Below are positions 49,544-59,212 of a stretch of 64,000 nt of DNA, in pieces. The stretch is from Castellaniella sp041677825. Its GTDB lineage: Bacteria; Pseudomonadota; Gammaproteobacteria; Burkholderiales; Burkholderiaceae_B. Position 1 is the stretch's first letter. Each line of letters opens with the position of its first letter. The notes below the pieces were generated by a model. The model did not search any database. It saw nothing but the letters and a program-made list of their open reading frames with translations, and had not been told where the DNA came from. The stretch is taken from positions 1 to 64,000 of the forward strand of contig NZ_JBAYPG010000001.1 in NCBI RefSeq assembly GCF_041677825.1, written 5' to 3'. The position numbers and the translations under genes were made by a program.

Positions 49544-51847
49544 GTGTTGATTGTGCGTTACGCTGCCAGGCGCATTGCCGAGCGAGGGCTGCGCGTGTCT
49601 CGGCTGCTGGGCCGGGTTGCGATCCTCTGGGCTGTGGCCGGTCTGTACGTGGCGCATGGCACGACAACGCTGCGGGTCGGGGTATTGAACACACCGCCTG
49701 CACTTTTCATGTCGCCGACCGGCCAGATCAGTGGCCTGCTGGGTGAACTGCTCCAGGACATCGCCAGGCGTGAAGGCTGGATGCTGCAGCCACAGGCCTG
49801 CCAGTGGCGTGTGTGCCTGCAGAAGCTGCGCGCCGGCGGGCTCGATCTGCTGCCCAACGTGGCCTACAGCCCGAGTCGGACCCACACGCTCAATCTCAAC
49901 AAGGTGACGGCCTACGAACGCTGGACGAGGCTGTTTGTGCGGATCGGCGAGCCACTCGATGTCATGTCGGCTGTGGCCGGCAAGCGGGTGGCCGTGCTCG
50001 ACGGCTCGATCCAGGCCAGTCGCCTGGGCGCTCTGCTCGACGAGATGGGGCTGTCCGCCGTATTGGTGCCGGTGGCCGATCTGGAGGCGGGTTTTGCCCT
50101 GGTTCAGGCCGGTCAGGCCGATGCCGTGCTGGCCAATGATCTTTTTGGCGCCCCGGCTGCCAGGACGTATGGTCTCGAGGCATCCCCGATGGTCATCCTG
50201 CCCGTGCAGATTCATTATGCCGCGGCGAAAGGCGAGCACGCGGACATTCTGGCGCGCATCGATCATTATCTGTCAGCCTGGCAGGCCGATCCACGGTCGC
50301 CGTATTTCGAGCTGCTCGCACGTTGGGGCGTGAGCCTCGAGGGTCCGCGGACGCCGGATCGGCACGATCACTGGCCTGTGGACCTGGCGCTTTCGGGGCT
50401 GTTGCTGGCATTGCTTGCGGGGCTGTTCCTGTACCGCTATCGCGCGCGCAGGCTGATTCGTTCGCTGGCGTTGAATGCAGCGAAACTCGATGCGGCACGC
50501 AACGAAATCGACAAGCAGGCCCGGCTTCAAGTGCAGATGCAGCAGGACGCATTTCAGGATCACCTGACCGAACTGCCGCGCCGCCCGGTGTTGATCAGCC
50601 GGGTGGAGCAGGCTATTGCGCTGGCATCCAGCGGCGAGGCGCTGGCGGCCGTGCTGGTGTTTGATGTGTTCGGCTTTGGCAAGATCAACGACACCTATGG
50701 CCAGGACGCTGCCGATGCGGTGTTGCGTGAAATCAGCCAACGCCTGCTCGCCGGGACGCGGCCGCGCGATACTGTGTCACGTACGGCCGGCGATGAATTC
50801 ACCGTTCTGCTGACGACGCTCGGCGGCGCGCGGGACACCGCCGAGCGCGATGCATTCAACGTGGCGCATGCCCTGTATCAGGCCCTCAGAAATGAGCCCG
50901 TCAGCGTGGATTGCGAAAAAATCAGCCTGCACATGTGCGTGGGGTTCACGATGATAGCGGCGCAGGCCGATGCCGGCATGATCCTGCAAGAGGCGGGCAT
51001 CGCCGTGCGTGCGGCCGAGGCGGCGGGCGGCGATCAGATCGTACTGTTCAGCCCGGCCCTGCAGGCGGACATCACCGAGCGCCTGGCGCTGGAACGCGAC
51101 CTGACGCTGGCCATTGAACAGGGCGGCCTGAGCATGCATGTTCAGCCGCAGTTCGATCGCAGCGGCCAGGCCGGCAGTGCAGAATTGCTGGCGCGCTGGG
51201 AGCACCCGAGACGCGGCACGGTGTCACCCGCACGGTTCATCCCCATTCTGGCCAACATCGGGCTCATTCTGCCGTTCACCCTCTGGACGCTCGAAGTGGC
51301 CTGCAAGGCATTGCACTCATTGTCAGGCACGTACACCCTGTCGGTGAACATCAGCCCGCATTGCCTGTTGCGCCCGGATTTTGTCGATTCCGTGCGCGCC
51401 GTGATCCGCGAGACGGACGCCCCCGCCCACCGTCTCATCTTCGAGATCACCGAAGAAGCCTGGCTTGGCGATCTCGATCTCGCGGCGCGCAAGATCTTTG
51501 AACTCAGCTGTCTGGGCATCCGGTTTTCACTGGATGATTTCGGCTCGGGCTACACCAATCTCAGCTATCTGCGCCGTCTGGCCATTTACGAGCTGAAGAT
51601 CGATCGCAGCCAGATTGCGGGCTTGCCGGACGAAAGGGACAGTCGGGCCATCGTGCACATGATCCTGGGCATGGCCGGGCAGCTGGGCCTGCGCGTGGTG
51701 GCCGAAGGCGTGGAAACCGAAGCACAGGCCGATTACCTGTTTCAGCATGGCTGTGATGCCTTGCAGGGGTATCTGTATGCCCGCCCCGTGCCGCTGGATG
51801 CCTGGCTGGCCGAACGCCATGCGGCCATCGAGATGTCCGCGCCATGA
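49544..51847 (+). CDS. Periplasmic SBP3-sensing GGDEF-EAL protein
   Basis: About 767 residues if the GTG at 49544 (after GAAGAAGG) is used; an ATG at 49502 is also in frame. A signal/anchor segment, a periplasmic type-3 solute-binding-like domain (about 40-270), a transmembrane helix and a coiled coil lead to GGDEF and EAL domains. The GGDEF motif is AGDEF with an RPRD inhibition-site pattern. The EAL domain keeps AELLARW, FEITEEAW, SLDDFGSGYTN, ELKIDRSQ and VAEGVETEAQ, so c-di-GMP hydrolysis is likely. Its stop overlaps the next gene. Confidence 0.9.
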   Translation: MLIVRYAARRIAERGLRVSRLLGRVAILWAVAGLYVAHGTTTLRVGVLNTPPALFMSPTGQISGLLGELLQDIARREGWMLQPQACQWRVCLQKLRAGGLDLLPNVAYSPSRTHTLNLNKVTAYERWTRLFVRIGEPLDVMSAVAGKRVAVLDGSIQASRLGALLDEMGLSAVLVPVADLEAGFALVQAGQADAVLANDLFGAPAARTYGLEASPMVILPVQIHYAAAKGEHADILARIDHYLSAWQADPRSPYFELLARWGVSLEGPRTPDRHDHWPVDLALSGLLLALLAGLFLYRYRARRLIRSLALNAAKLDAARNEIDKQARLQVQMQQDAFQDHLTELPRRPVLISRVEQAIALASSGEALAAVLVFDVFGFGKINDTYGQDAADAVLREISQRLLAGTRPRDTVSRTAGDEFTVLLTTLGGARDTAERDAFNVAHALYQALRNEPVSVDCEKISLHMCVGFTMIAAQADAGMILQEAGIAVRAAEAAGGDQIVLFSPALQADITERLALERDLTLAIEQGGLSMHVQPQFDRSGQAGSAELLARWEHPRRGTVSPARFIPILANIGLILPFTLWTLEVACKALHSLSGTYTLSVNISPHCLLRPDFVDSVRAVIRETDAPAHRLIFEITEEAWLGDLDLAARKIFELSCLGIRFSLDDFGSGYTNLSYLRRLAIYELKIDRSQIAGLPDERDSRAIVHMILGMAGQLGLRVVAEGVETEAQADYLFQHGCDALQGYLYARPVPLDAWLAERHAAIEMSAP

Positions 51848-53448
51848 CGCGCGCGCCCAGGCCCCTGCGCATCCGCCTGAGCCACGCGCTCATGCTCCTG
51901 GTGATGCTGGCGATCATCCTGACCCAGCTGGTGGGCCTGCTGGGCACCCGCAATGCCCAGCGCGACCTGCTCATCGAGGCCTCGCTCGACACGAATGAGT
52001 CCTTTGCCCTGAAGATTGCACAATCGGCATCCGAACTGCTGCAACGGGCCCAGGGCGATCTGGCAGACGTGGGCGAACTCATGACAGGCAGCCAGATGAA
52101 CCATTTCGTGCTCGAGTCCGAGGTGGCCCGCTTGCTGAAACTGCGCCTGGGGTTTTCCATCGTGGCGGTGCATGATGTACAGGACCACTTGCTGGCCATC
52201 GCGCTCAAGGATCCCGCACAGCGACCCTACCATCATCTCCAGTCTCCGGACATGAGGCGCTTGCATGAACTGCGGGAGGCTGGCGTGAGCCCCGCCTTCA
52301 CGACGCCCGATGGCCGGTTGGCCATCATGCTGGTGCAGCCTCTGATGGATCGAACCGACCAGTATGTGGGCTATCTGGCGGCAGCCGTCTATCTGGATGA
52401 CGATGGGGGTTTGCAGCGCCTGGTGGGCAGCACCGCATTCAGGGACGATACCCAGCTGCTGGTGATCGGCCGGGCGGGCCGCCTGCTCTACGATTCTCAC
52501 CCGGGGCATGTCGGTGAAGGCGGCCTGGACGATCCGGCCATCGCGCAGGTGTACCAGACGCGGCAATCGGGCCGGCTGATCCATGTGGATCACGATGGGG
52601 TCGAGCGTGTGGCGGGCTATGCCTATGTGCCTGAAGCGCAGTGGCTGGTGCTGGTGCAGCGCCCATTGCGTTCGGTCCTGCAGGGGCTGAATGACCGCAT
52701 TCTGGGTGTGTTGCTCGACCTGCTGCTGCCCACTGCGTTGCTGGTGCTGCTCGCGTGGTGGTCCGCGCGCTGGATCGTGCGCCCCATCGGGCATCTGGCG
52801 CTCCTGGTGGAAGGCGGCATGTCTGGTGATCTGTCGCAGTCCATCGGGCGGGTGCGGTGCTGGTATACCGAGGCGCAGTCCTTGCAGAGGGCCCTGTTGG
52901 CCGGGATCGGACGCGCGCGCCGGACGATCAGGCAATTGCGCGAGGCGGCCCAGGTCGATCCAATGACCGGCCTGGGCAATCGTCGTGGGCTGGAACAGAT
53001 GCTGGCAGCCCTGGTCGCGCAGCAGCAGGCGTTCGCCCTCGTCGCGCTGGATATCGACCATTTCAAGGTGGTCAATGACACCTACGGCCACGCGGTGGGG
53101 GATCAGGTGCTGATTGCGTTTGCCCGTCTGGTCATCGAAGTGGTGCGTGCCGATGACACGACGTTTCGCGTGGGTGGTGAAGAGTTTCTGGTCCTCATGC
53201 CCGATGCCGATATGCAAGATGCCGTGCAGCTGGCCGAGCGCCTGAAGAGCCGCCTGGCGGCGCAGCCGCTGCTGCCTGATGGCAAGGTGCTCACCGTGTC
53301 CGCGGGCGTGGCGGACTGGCGACTCGGCCTCAGCGTGCTGGCTGCCCTGGAGAGCGCGGATCAGGCGCTCTACCGCGCCAAGCGGGCAGGACGCAACCGG
53401 GTCGAAGCGGCGGGCTCTTCAGGAAAAAGTGGGAAACCGGAAATCTGA
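51844..53448 (+). CDS. Membrane diguanylate cyclase (GGEEF)
   Basis: A 534-residue protein. An N-terminal helix, a periplasmic sensor of dCache type (about 45-275), a second helix and a HAMP-like linker precede the GGDEF domain (about 365-525). The active site is VGGEEF, and RADD five residues upstream forms the product-inhibition site. It should make c-di-GMP. Its ATG overlaps the stop of the probable phosphodiesterase, so the opposing enzymes are made together. Confidence 0.93.
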   Translation: MTRAPRPLRIRLSHALMLLVMLAIILTQLVGLLGTRNAQRDLLIEASLDTNESFALKIAQSASELLQRAQGDLADVGELMTGSQMNHFVLESEVARLLKLRLGFSIVAVHDVQDHLLAIALKDPAQRPYHHLQSPDMRRLHELREAGVSPAFTTPDGRLAIMLVQPLMDRTDQYVGYLAAAVYLDDDGGLQRLVGSTAFRDDTQLLVIGRAGRLLYDSHPGHVGEGGLDDPAIAQVYQTRQSGRLIHVDHDGVERVAGYAYVPEAQWLVLVQRPLRSVLQGLNDRILGVLLDLLLPTALLVLLAWWSARWIVRPIGHLALLVEGGMSGDLSQSIGRVRCWYTEAQSLQRALLAGIGRARRTIRQLREAAQVDPMTGLGNRRGLEQMLAALVAQQQAFALVALDIDHFKVVNDTYGHAVGDQVLIAFARLVIEVVRADDTTFRVGGEEFLVLMPDADMQDAVQLAERLKSRLAAQPLLPDGKVLTVSAGVADWRLGLSVLAALESADQALYRAKRAGRNRVEAAGSSGKSGKPEI

Positions 53449-53531
53449 CCGCGGCCGTGATCCGCTGCTTTGTTCTCGGCCGATGGGGATCGGCTGCAAA
53501 CGGGCCCAGGAGGAAGACGGGGCGACAGGCC

Positions 53532-54290
53532 TCAGTGCGGCGCGGAAGGCCACACCCCGGTCATGACCGCCTGCGCCAGCGAAGCCGGTGTCAGCTCTGC
53601 CGTGGCGCCACGGGCTGCCACACGCCCGGCTTTCAGAATCACGACCTGATCGGCCACCTGGATCACGTCTTCCATGCTGTGGCTGATCAGCAGTACGGCC
53701 ACGCCCTGGGCCTTCAGGTGCTGAATCAGGGCCAGCACCTCGGCGGTTTCGGCCACGCCCAGCGCTGCGGTGGGTTCGTCCATGATGACCAGCCGGGCCT
53801 CCCAGCGCAACGCGCGGGCAATGGCGATCGCCTGACGCTGCCCGCCCGAAAAACCTTCGACAGGGCGATCGACGTCGGTGATCCGTTGATGCAGGCGCTG
53901 CAGGTACTCCAGCGCCTGGGCGCGCATCGCGGCCTTGTCGAGGATATGGCAACCCGGCAGGATGCTGCGCCGGATCTCCGAGCCGATGAAGATGTTCTGC
54001 CAGACGCTCAGTTTCGGGGCCAGCGCGAGATCCTGGTAAATGGTGGTGACACCATTGACCAGGGCATCGTGGGGCGAGCTCCAGTGTACCTCGCGCCCGT
54101 TCAGGCGCATGCGGCCCGATGTGGGAGGATGGGCGCCGGAGACCACTTTGATGAGCGTGCTCTTGCCCGCCCCGTTCTCGCCGCAGATGGCCAGAACCTG
54201 CGCGGGCTGGACGTCCAGGTCGACACCCATCAGGGCCTGGACGCCACCGTAGCGCTTGACGAGCTGTTGCAGTTCCAGGATGGGCGCCAT
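53532..54290 (-). CDS. Ribose-type sugar ABC importer ATPase (single domain)
   Basis: A 252-residue ATPase with Walker A GENGAGKST, signature FSGGQRQAIAIARA, Walker B LVIMDEPTAAL and H-loop ISHSMED. Unlike RbsA it has one nucleotide-binding domain, as in the FrcA type. It is the last gene of a five-gene minus-strand operon with a binding protein, permease, FGGY kinase and ferritin-like protein. The sugar is unknown. Confidence 0.92.
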   Translation of the reverse strand: MAPILELQQLVKRYGGVQALMGVDLDVQPAQVLAICGENGAGKSTLIKVVSGAHPPTSGRMRLNGREVHWSSPHDALVNGVTTIYQDLALAPKLSVWQNIFIGSEIRRSILPGCHILDKAAMRAQALEYLQRLHQRITDVDRPVEGFSGGQRQAIAIARALRWEARLVIMDEPTAALGVAETAEVLALIQHLKAQGVAVLLISHSMEDVIQVADQVVILKAGRVAARGATAELTPASLAQAVMTGVWPSAPH

Positions 54291-54300
54291 GCCGTATGGG

Positions 54301-55248
54301 TTACTTCAGATGTTGCGAGACGTTGTTCGCATCGATCAGTTCGGCATCCATGTACAGGTAGGGCCCTTGCTGGCCCATGTCGGGCAGGGGCTCGCCGGTC
54401 TGGGCCCGGGCGATGGCATCGAATGCGGTAGTGCCCATTTTCTCGAACGGAATGGCCACGGTGGCCATGAGCAGGGACTGCGGATCGGCAATGCGACGGT
54501 AGGTTTCGGCGCCACCATCGATACTGACCAGAACCGGGTGCCCCTTTTTGGCGCCTTGCTGCTGCAGCAGGTCATCGATGATGTAGGCCTGGCCATCGAA
54601 CGAGGCCCAGATCCCGTCTACTTTGCCCTGGTTCTGCAGCAGCAGGGCGCTCATGCCCGCCTTGACGTCGTTGCGCCACGAGGAGGGGCGCGCCATGGTG
54701 TTGGCGCCCAGTTCTTTGACCGCAGGGTTCTCGCTCAGGACCACGTCGAGGATCTTGCCGCGGATCCGTGTGCCGGCGTTGCCTTCGTAGCGTTCGGTGA
54801 GGATGTTGCCGCGATAGTTGAGGTGGTCCATCAGGTACAGCGCGGCCGTGGCCCCTGCGGCGTATTCGTTCACGGCGATATCGAACAGCACGTAGGGGCT
54901 GGTGCCGCTCATGACGGTGACCACCGGGATGCCGGCTTGCTGGGCGGCCTTGAATTGTTCTTCGGCCTGCAAGGGCTTGCCCATGGCGACGATGATGCCG
55001 GCAGGTTTGGACAGGATCGCGGTCTGCAACTGCTGGATGTGGGTGGGCATGTCGCCCTTGCTGTTCAGGATCTGGACTTCCCACCCTTGGGCGCGCGCCG
55101 CGTCGGCCGCCGCATTGACGACGCGCGCGTGGGTTTCGGAGGACATCTGGAAGCCGATGATGTCCACCGTGGGCTCAGCCGAGGCAACGCCGGACAGGCC
55201 GGTGATCAGCAGCAAAATACCGGTAAAGCGTGACAGAAAAGCAATCAT
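54301..55248 (-). CDS. Ribose-type periplasmic sugar-binding protein
   Basis: A 315-residue solute-binding protein. The signal peptide ends in GVASA (about residue 24); the rest is a type I periplasmic fold (PF13407). A start at 55248 gives a standard signal; the longer frame does not. It sits between the ATPase and permease genes and gives the importer its specificity, which cannot be read here. Confidence 0.91.
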   Translation of the reverse strand: MIAFLSRFTGILLLITGLSGVASAEPTVDIIGFQMSSETHARVVNAAADAARAQGWEVQILNSKGDMPTHIQQLQTAILSKPAGIIVAMGKPLQAEEQFKAAQQAGIPVVTVMSGTSPYVLFDIAVNEYAAGATAALYLMDHLNYRGNILTERYEGNAGTRIRGKILDVVLSENPAVKELGANTMARPSSWRNDVKAGMSALLLQNQGKVDGIWASFDGQAYIIDDLLQQQGAKKGHPVLVSIDGGAETYRRIADPQSLLMATVAIPFEKMGTTAFDAIARAQTGEPLPDMGQQGPYLYMDAELIDANNVSQHLK

Positions 55249-55280
55249 GGGAGTGTCCTCGAGTGAGTGCATGCAATGAA

Positions 55281-56243
55281 TCAGAGGGAAAAGGCCGCCT
55301 TCTTGAGCACCGAGGCCGAAGACGCCACCGACAGCACGATGATCAGGCCCAGTAGAATATCCTGGACATAATACTGGATCCCCATCAGTACCAGCCCGTT
55401 GCCGAGCATGCCGATCATCAGGGCGCCGACCAGGGTGCCGGGGATGTTGGGGCGGCCAGGTTCGAACATGGTCATGCCCAGCAGGACCGCCGCGATGGAG
55501 GTCAGCATCAGGTCGCTGGCAGAATCGGGGGCCGCCGAAGCCAGGTTCGAAGTCATGAGCACGGCCGTGATGCCGGCTGCCAGGCCCGACAGGGCCAGGC
55601 CGATGATCTTGATGCGCCGCACATTGACACCCGCCAACCGGGTGGCCTCACCGGCCTCGCCCGTGGCCAGCATGCGAAACCCGAGACGGGTCTGCTTCAG
55701 GAGGAACAGGGCAACGAGGCTGGCCACCCCCAGCCAGAAGATCAGTGCCGGAATGCCCAGCAGGGTGCCCCGGCCAATCCAGAGGAAGCGGGGGTCCCAT
55801 TGGCCGACGAAGGCAACCCCTTCGGTGATCATGAAGGAGAATCCCGTCGCCACCGACGCCGTGGCCAGCGTGGCGATCAGCGAGGGGATGCGCAGGAATG
55901 TGACCAGCAGGCCGTTGAGCATGCCGGCCCCCGCGCCGACGGCCAGGCCGGCCAGCACTGCGGTTTCAGGGGAATGCCCCGACTGGATCAGGCCGCCGAC
56001 GACCACGGCGGCCAGGCTGCAGATGTTGGCAAAGGACAGGTCCAGTTCGGCCACCAGCAATGCGAGGGCAAACCCCATCCCCAGCAGCGCCATGAAAGTA
56101 CTGCGCTGGACAATATTGCTGAGATTCTGCAAAAGGAGAAAATTGGGCGCCAGCAATGCAAAGGCCAGAAACAGCACGACCCCTGCCAGGCAGGTTCCGT
56201 AGCGGGCCAGCCAGGTGTGCCAATCGAGGTCAGCAACGGCCAT
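55281..56243 (-). CDS. Ribose-type sugar ABC permease
   Basis: A 320-residue RbsC-like permease with 8-10 helices. ALLVAELDLSFANICSLAAVV and GFRMLATGEAGEATRLAGVNV are the family's helix and ATPase-docking patterns. It forms the channel of the importer with the flanking binding protein and ATPase. Confidence 0.91.
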   Translation of the reverse strand: MAVADLDWHTWLARYGTCLAGVVLFLAFALLAPNFLLLQNLSNIVQRSTFMALLGMGFALALLVAELDLSFANICSLAAVVVGGLIQSGHSPETAVLAGLAVGAGAGMLNGLLVTFLRIPSLIATLATASVATGFSFMITEGVAFVGQWDPRFLWIGRGTLLGIPALIFWLGVASLVALFLLKQTRLGFRMLATGEAGEATRLAGVNVRRIKIIGLALSGLAAGITAVLMTSNLASAAPDSASDLMLTSIAAVLLGMTMFEPGRPNIPGTLVGALMIGMLGNGLVLMGIQYYVQDILLGLIIVLSVASSASVLKKAAFSL

Positions 56244-56288
56244 GGCGGCGGTCGAATGCGGATTGAACCCGCTGGTAGAAGACAGTTG

Positions 56289-57728
56289 TCATGCGGACAG
56301 GGTCTTGTGCAGAAGAGAAGAAAACCCGGCCAGCCGACCTTCGAGATAGCGCGAACGCGCTGGATCAGGAAGAATCGACCGGCTGCGTTGCCGGACTGCG
56401 TGTTGTGCGGCGGTCAGAGTGGGATGATAACCAAGTGCCACGGTTGCCGCCAATGCGGCGCCGGCAAGGGCCGATTCGGGGTTCTCGTCCACCAGGATGG
56501 GTCGTGCGAAGGCATCCGCTCGCATCTGGCACCAGTCGGGCAGGCTGCAGCCCCCGCCGCCCATGTGAATGGTGGCATCGGACGTGCGCAGGCCGATTTC
56601 ATCCAGGGCCAGCCGGTGCGCCAGGGCCAGCCCTTCGACCACGGCACGTGCAAAGTCGCACCGGGTGTGCGATTCACGCACGCCATGGAAGCTCGCCGAC
56701 AGGCTGGCATCCCACCAGGGCATGCGTTCGCCTGAAATGTATGGCAGGCACAGTGGGGGCTCTGACGCGGTCGACTGGCGCGCGGCGGCCAGGGTGGCGG
56801 CCGGATCGTCCGTATCCAGGAAACCGCGCGCGAACCAGGCCAGCGTGCCCAGCCCGGTCTGACACGGGCCGCCGATGTGCCACAGATCGCGTGTCCAGCG
56901 CAGGCACACCGCACCGCGTGGGTGCCTGGGTTGTGCGTGGAATGCGCCCATGGCCTCTGATGTACCGGAAATGTCATACAGGCCACCTTCGTGGATGGCG
57001 CCCATGCCCAGCGTCGCGCACCAGGTGTCGAAGCTGCTGACCGTCACGGGCACACCCGTCAGGGCAGCCAACCCGGCAGCTGGTGCAGCGCGCACCTGGC
57101 CCAGCAGCGTATCGGCCGCTCGCGGGCTGGGGATCACGGTGGCAGCCATGCCCAGACGTTCCAGGATTTGCGGCACGGCGACGGTATCGGACCACAGCCG
57201 GCCGTACACCACGGCATCTGTGGCCAACTCGCCTGTCAGGCGAAAGTTCAGCCAGTCCTTGAGCTCCAGCATGGCCCGGGGTGCGTGCGCCTGGTCCTGC
57301 GTCCATTGCAGCAGGCGGGCCAGTGGATGAAATGCCCCGAAACGCAGCGTATCCGATACACCGTACGCCGCGGCCACTTGTGCGGCGCAGGATTCGCCGT
57401 AGGGATCGTCCCAAAGCACCAGTTGATCCGCTGCCTGTCCGTTGCGATCCAGGAATACGTGAGTGCGCGTCAGGCCGGTGAGCGAAAGCGCCAGGATCGA
57501 CGACGGCGCTTCGGGATGCTGCAGCAAGCGAAACAGCAGGTGGCATACGGCTTGCCAGACCCCTTCGGGCGTCTGCCGGGGAATACGCACGGGCGAGTCT
57601 GTCGCCAGGACCTGCCCCATGCGTCCGTCGGCCTGGACCCAGGCGCCTTTCAGCCTTGTGGAGCCCAGGTCGATGGCCAGCACGGCGGCGCTTGAATTGG
57701 AAATGGACCGTGCGGGTTCGGTTTTCAA
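56289..57728 (-). CDS. FGGY-family carbohydrate kinase
   Basis: A 479-residue sugar kinase. The first phosphate loop is LAIDLGSTRLKGAW, and HMGGGGCSLPDWCQM and AGAALAATVALGY are in the second domain. It resembles xylulokinase-like members, but FGGY specificity cannot be told from these motifs. The TTG at 57728 overlaps the stop of the ferritin-like gene (TTGA), which supports this rare start over others. It is expected to phosphorylate the sugar brought in by the importer. Confidence 0.88.
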   Translation of the reverse strand: MKTEPARSISNSSAAVLAIDLGSTRLKGAWVQADGRMGQVLATDSPVRIPRQTPEGVWQAVCHLLFRLLQHPEAPSSILALSLTGLTRTHVFLDRNGQAADQLVLWDDPYGESCAAQVAAAYGVSDTLRFGAFHPLARLLQWTQDQAHAPRAMLELKDWLNFRLTGELATDAVVYGRLWSDTVAVPQILERLGMAATVIPSPRAADTLLGQVRAAPAAGLAALTGVPVTVSSFDTWCATLGMGAIHEGGLYDISGTSEAMGAFHAQPRHPRGAVCLRWTRDLWHIGGPCQTGLGTLAWFARGFLDTDDPAATLAAARQSTASEPPLCLPYISGERMPWWDASLSASFHGVRESHTRCDFARAVVEGLALAHRLALDEIGLRTSDATIHMGGGGCSLPDWCQMRADAFARPILVDENPESALAGAALAATVALGYHPTLTAAQHAVRQRSRSILPDPARSRYLEGRLAGFSSLLHKTLSA

Positions 57729-58156
57729 TGCGGCGCGCCACCACGGCCGCCAGACCGCTCCAGGCAACGCCGGAATGCAGGCAGGTGGCGTTGTTGCGAG
57801 GCATCGCGCAGACGTTCGAACACCATGAGGATGTCACTTCGCCGGGTGGCCGCCATGAGCCGCTGATAGAGGCCGGCATTGGCGATTTCGGCGGCCACTG
57901 CCGCCTCGCAGGCTGCGCGTATGCTGTCATGGCGCGGTGCCCGGCCAATCCAGGTGTTTTCCGGGAGGTCGATGGCATAGGTACGAAACAGCACGCTCAG
58001 GGCCTCGATATGGCGCGCTTCCGCAGCCCGGATATTCATGAAGGGGTTGATTTCGCCAAAATCCTGAATGACTTGATCGTAGCTTGCCCAGGATTGGTAT
58101 TCGTCATCCAGCGCATCGTGCAAGGCAGAAACTTCGGCGGCGGAAAGTGCAGTCAT
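57725..58156 (-). CDS. Ferritin-like domain protein (DUF2202-like)
   Basis: A 143-residue, mostly helical protein. DDEYQSWASYDQVIQDFG and NIRAAEARHIEAL place possible di-iron ligands at E19, E46 and H49, with further Glu/His later, as in DUF2202-type ferritin-like proteins. The ATG at 58156 has AGGAG at good spacing; an ATG two codons earlier is too close to it. It starts the sugar-importer operon, an unexpected partner. Iron binding is inference. Confidence 0.78.
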   Translation of the reverse strand: MTALSAAEVSALHDALDDEYQSWASYDQVIQDFGEINPFMNIRAAEARHIEALSVLFRTYAIDLPENTWIGRAPRHDSIRAACEAAVAAEIANAGLYQRLMAATRRSDILMVFERLRDASQQRHLPAFRRCLERSGGRGGAPH

Positions 58157-58342
58157 GGTCATCTCCTGATCATGCGGCCGGTCAAGTCGGCCTCTTCTCC
58201 CTATTGTCGCCCGGATTGACGCCGTTGTTGCCGCTTCTTTTCCACGTGTTGCAGTGTGGTTTGCCCTGCGCCTGCCGGTTCGGTTCTGCGGGATTCGGCA
58301 TGCTAACATCCAGAACCGTATGCTTTCACTCTGGGGCTCGCC

Positions 58343-59212
58343 TTGACCCGTCGCCAATTGATTGGCCTGATCCTGCTGACGCTGATTTGGGGGCTGAACT
58401 GGCCCGTCATGAAGGTGGGGCTGCGCGAGATGAGTCCACTGTGGTTTCGTGGCATCACCATGGCCGGCGGCGCGCTGGCCCTGGCGGCGTATTATTCCCG
58501 CCATGCAATTCCGCTGCTGCCGCGGGGGGCGGGCCAGTGGCGCAGCGTGATGGTGCTTGGCCTGCCGAATGTGGCGGGCTGGCATGGCCTGTCCATTATC
58601 GGGGTGTCGTTCCTGCCCGCCGGGCGGGCAGCGATTCTGGGCTTTACCATGCCGGTGTTCACCGTGTTGCTGACGGTGGTGTTCTATGGCGAGCGCTTCA
58701 CGCGTCGTCTGGCTGTGGCGGTTTCGGCGGTTCTGCTGGCGATTGTGCTGTTGCTCTGGAACGAACTCAGCACTCTCGCAGGCAGCCCGGTGGGCATCGC
58801 CTGGATGCAGGGCGCCGCTTTTTTCTGGGCGCTCGGTACAGTATGGATGCAACGCGCGCGGCTGACCATCGGGCCCGAGACACTGGTCATCTGGATGCTG
58901 GGCACATCGTCGGTGGTTCTGATGCTGATGGCTGCAGCGATCGAGCCGCTGCCGCAATGGCACCTGAGTGCATTCATGTGGGCGGTGATGATCTGGTCGG
59001 TTTTCCTGAACTACGGCGCCTCGCAGGTGATCTGGTTTGCCCTGGCCCGCAACCTGCCGGCGTCCACCAGCGCCATGAGCGTGATGGCGGTGCCCATTGT
59101 CAGCGTACTCAGCAGCACGCTGATTGGCGAGTGGCCCAACTGGCAGGATGCGCTGGCCATGGTCTGCGTGGTGGTTGCAATCAGCGCGGTATTACTGCGA
59201 CGCAACAACTAA
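58343..59212 (+). CDS. EamA-family (DMT) membrane transporter
   Basis: A 289-residue, ten-helix protein in two EamA repeats. The first helix (LIWGLNWPVMKVGLREMSP) and FLPAGRAAILGFTMPVF are typical. No substrate can be named. The start is TTG at 58343, since no in-frame ATG lies nearby. Its stop overlaps that of the convergent oxidoreductase gene. Confidence 0.88.
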   Translation: MTRRQLIGLILLTLIWGLNWPVMKVGLREMSPLWFRGITMAGGALALAAYYSRHAIPLLPRGAGQWRSVMVLGLPNVAGWHGLSIIGVSFLPAGRAAILGFTMPVFTVLLTVVFYGERFTRRLAVAVSAVLLAIVLLLWNELSTLAGSPVGIAWMQGAAFFWALGTVWMQRARLTIGPETLVIWMLGTSSVVLMLMAAAIEPLPQWHLSAFMWAVMIWSVFLNYGASQVIWFALARNLPASTSAMSVMAVPIVSVLSSTLIGEWPNWQDALAMVCVVVAISAVLLRRNN

